Shown in pieces: positions 21,216-22,500 of a DNA stretch of 22,500 nucleotides. The position numbers and the translations under genes were made by a program. Position 1 is the stretch's first letter. The number at the start of each line of letters is the position of its first letter. A model generated the notes under the pieces. It was given only the letters and a program-made list of their open reading frames with translations. It did not search any database and had not been told where the DNA came from. This DNA comes from Chrysomallon squamiferum (Eukaryota; Mollusca; Gastropoda; Neomphalida; Peltospiridae), in the NCBI GenBank assembly GCA_012295275.1, contig CM022671.1:4739065-4761564 (forward strand), written 5' to 3'.

Positions 21216-21373
21216 GTAAGTATTAAAATATCGGTTTACTGGTGTTTACCACTGTCTTCTGAATGAACGAATGAACGAAACGAATATTTGTCGAAGAAAC
21301 ATTCAGCAAATTTTAATACAAAAAGGGTATTAGGTGTTAAACATATTTTAATGTATTTTATTCCGAATTGCAT

Positions 21374-21413
21374 GAACGAATGAATGAATGAATGAATGAA
21401 TGAATGAATGAAT
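21374..21413. repeat. (GAAT)n array in the fucosidase intron
   Basis: About ten GAAT units. A shorter, less perfect GAAC/GAAT cluster lies upstream at about 21262-21282. Confidence 0.93.
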
Positions 21414-21686
21414 AAATTTCGTAGATTACAAAATCCGTGCCTCAGGATGTACTACACTTAACATTCAAAATCTAGGGACATTTTACATGCTTCTTTTCAG
21501 CAGACGAATTTCTTTTTTAATTCTTTGGCAGTTAAGCAAGTTTGCTATGATTTCGTTTGACCGTTAAGATGAAATAATTTCATTATTCTGTTTTAATTAT
21601 TTTTGTGAGAGAACTATCTACGATCCGAACGTTTCGTCAAAATACTTGCAATGTATGTAATAATTATTATAAATGTCTCCATCGTC

Positions 21687-21734
21687 AAGGGACGTAATAC
21701 TTACATATTTTGTAACGCTGAAGTTACGTCCCTT
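21687..21734. repeat. 11-base perfect inverted repeat in the fucosidase intron
   Basis: AAGGGACGTAA (21687-21697) and TTACGTCCCTT (21724-21734) are exact reverse complements around a 26-base loop. The arm resembles the AAGGGACATAACT-type ends I recall as widespread in molluscan repeats (from memory, unchecked). This could be a small foldback element. Confidence 0.6.
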
Positions 21735-21948
21735 TAGTTTTCAAACAATTTTCTTTTTATTTCATTATATAAAAAAAAAGTCTTCATAATCATAAAAATG
21801 GTAGTTATTACCACGTTCAAGACAAATAAACAAATAAATAAATAATAAGTTATAGAAATCAATGATGTATCGGATTATAGGCCAAAAGAAAACTGACCAC
21901 CAGAAAAATGCAGAAAGCATGGTCACTATTTCTCGTTCTTTTTTCTTC

Positions 21949-21949
<1 letters not shown>

Positions 21950-21983
<34 letters not shown>

Positions 21984-21989
21984 TTATTT

Positions 21990-22021
<32 letters not shown>

Positions 22022-22044
22022 TTATTATTTATTATTATTTATTA
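21950..22044. repeat. (TTTA)n/(TTA)n array forming the acceptor of fucosidase exon 2
   Basis: TTTA units (about 21950-22020) grade into TTA/TTTA and end in ATTAG at the splice site. The array supplies the whole pyrimidine-rich region before the exon. Confidence 0.93.
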
Positions 22045-22045
22045 G

Positions 22046-22152
22046 ATACGTTGTTTTGACAAGTAAACATCTAGATGGTTTCTGTAACTGGCCAACCAGC
22101 GTGTCTTTCAACTGGAATTCCATGGAAGTCGGTCCACATCGAGATCTTGTAG
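22046..22152 (+). CDS. FUCA1: Alpha-L-fucosidase (GH29), coding exon 2
   Basis: Second coding exon of the fucosidase. It is joined in frame: the last base of the Lys codon, then [32 protein letters not shown]. It is bounded by an acceptor (ATTAG|A) and a donor (GTAG|GTAAGG) that leaves one base of the next, presumably Gly, codon. The block matches the strongly conserved GH29 segment written in animals as YVVLTTKHHEGF...[20 protein letters not shown]. Two departures are visible. The second His of the KHH(D/E)GF motif is Leu (codon CTA), and the usual VSWNWNS reads VSFNWNS. In the Thermotoga maritima enzyme both His of the pair contact fucose, so the first change could affect binding. The next exon is not in the window: the candidate acceptor near 22428 does not give the expected G-E-L continuation. 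Confidence 0.93.
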
Positions 22153-22500
22153 GTAAGGATGAAGACCTTGCTAAGGAAACAAGCGTTACTCCTAATGGTG
22201 AAATAAATTTCAATTCCATTATTTAAACGTACTCATATTATATCTCAGTAAGCCATTTTTACCAGATTTCTACGTTGCACTAAAGCTATACCGATTTTAT
22301 ATGACCTCATCAGAAACTAAATGTTAAAATTAGAGCTAGTATTTATTTTATTTTCTGATATGATAGAGTATTATGATTTTATTGTCTTACCCGAAAAAGA
22401 ATTTGTGTTAATTATTTTCTTACAGCATTTCAGGAGAGTTTATTTAAAATAATAATAACAATAATAATAATAAAATATAATATCTTCCTTTTTCTTGTTC
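22153..22500 (+). other. Start of fucosidase intron 2, runs off the window
   Basis: Begins with donor GTAAGG. AT-rich, ending in an AAT-rich run. No acceptor with the expected downstream GH29 coding sequence is present before the window ends. Confidence 0.75.

Larger units (their letters stand above)
21216..22045 (+). other. Fucosidase intron 1
   Basis: An 830-base phase-2 intron between the two fucosidase exons, with donor GTAAGT and acceptor ATTAG. It contains a GAAT array, an 11-base perfect inverted repeat and a long TTTA/TTA array that runs into the acceptor. No coding sequence is recognised inside it. The boundaries follow from protein continuity and consensus splice sites. Confidence 0.88.

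Noticed and set aside
22425-22445. Acceptor TTCTTACAG as the start of fucosidase exon 3
   Set aside because: Neither that AG nor the next one gives the conserved G-E-L continuation, and the frame after the second AG stops within a few codons.

Overview
This is animal nuclear DNA. It is AT-rich and carries almost no recognisable coding sequence. It contains an unusual density of microsatellites: long GA/CT arrays, AAT/TTA arrays, imperfect AGT arrays, and TTTA and GAAT arrays. Genes are split by spliceosomal introns with GTAAG-type donors. The texture (low-complexity-rich intergenic DNA, tRNA-derived SINE-like copies, a lysosomal-type fucosidase close to metazoan forms) suggests a mollusc or another lophotrochozoan. 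That assignment is an inference; no gene here fixes the species.

Two genes can be supported, both near the right end and pointing away from each other. On the plus strand, exons at 20875-21215 and 22046-22152 encode the N-terminal third of a secreted or lysosomal GH29 alpha-L-fucosidase, which runs off the window. On the minus strand, 17009-17290 is a first coding exon of a secreted protein. It has a signal peptide, a following segment loosely like the CCDC3 / N-terminal agrin style of secreted domain, and a clean GTAAG donor. The signal peptide and the family-like segment lie in different frames, so the assembly has a one-base problem or the gene is broken. The rest of that gene would lie to the left and was not found.

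The left 17 kb is intergenic and/or intronic. Its content is (1) microsatellites, including five long GA/CT tracts, four of them 108-115 bases long; (2) three tRNA-like SINE remnants near 5.06, 11.37 and 19.4 kb; (3) a strongly diverged tandem repeat of about 47 bases at 12.55-12.85 kb; and (4) several islands of ordinary base composition with vertebrate-like transcription factor motifs: an E-box/CCAAT at 3.70 kb, a nuclear-receptor DR1 and everted repeat at 4.72 kb, an RFX-type X-box at 7.56 kb, and an NRF-1 palindrome with two perfect CREs at 15.63-15.80 kb. A cysteine-containing open frame at 10.06-10.44 kb on the minus strand is the only other stretch that might be exonic.

No transposase, reverse transcriptase, rRNA, CRISPR array or prokaryotic-type operon was seen. 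I found no clear new biological system. The most checkable oddities are the HLDGF replacement in the fucosidase motif, the frame break in the secreted-protein exon, the fucosidase acceptor built out of a TTTA microsatellite, and the CRE/NRF-1 cluster.
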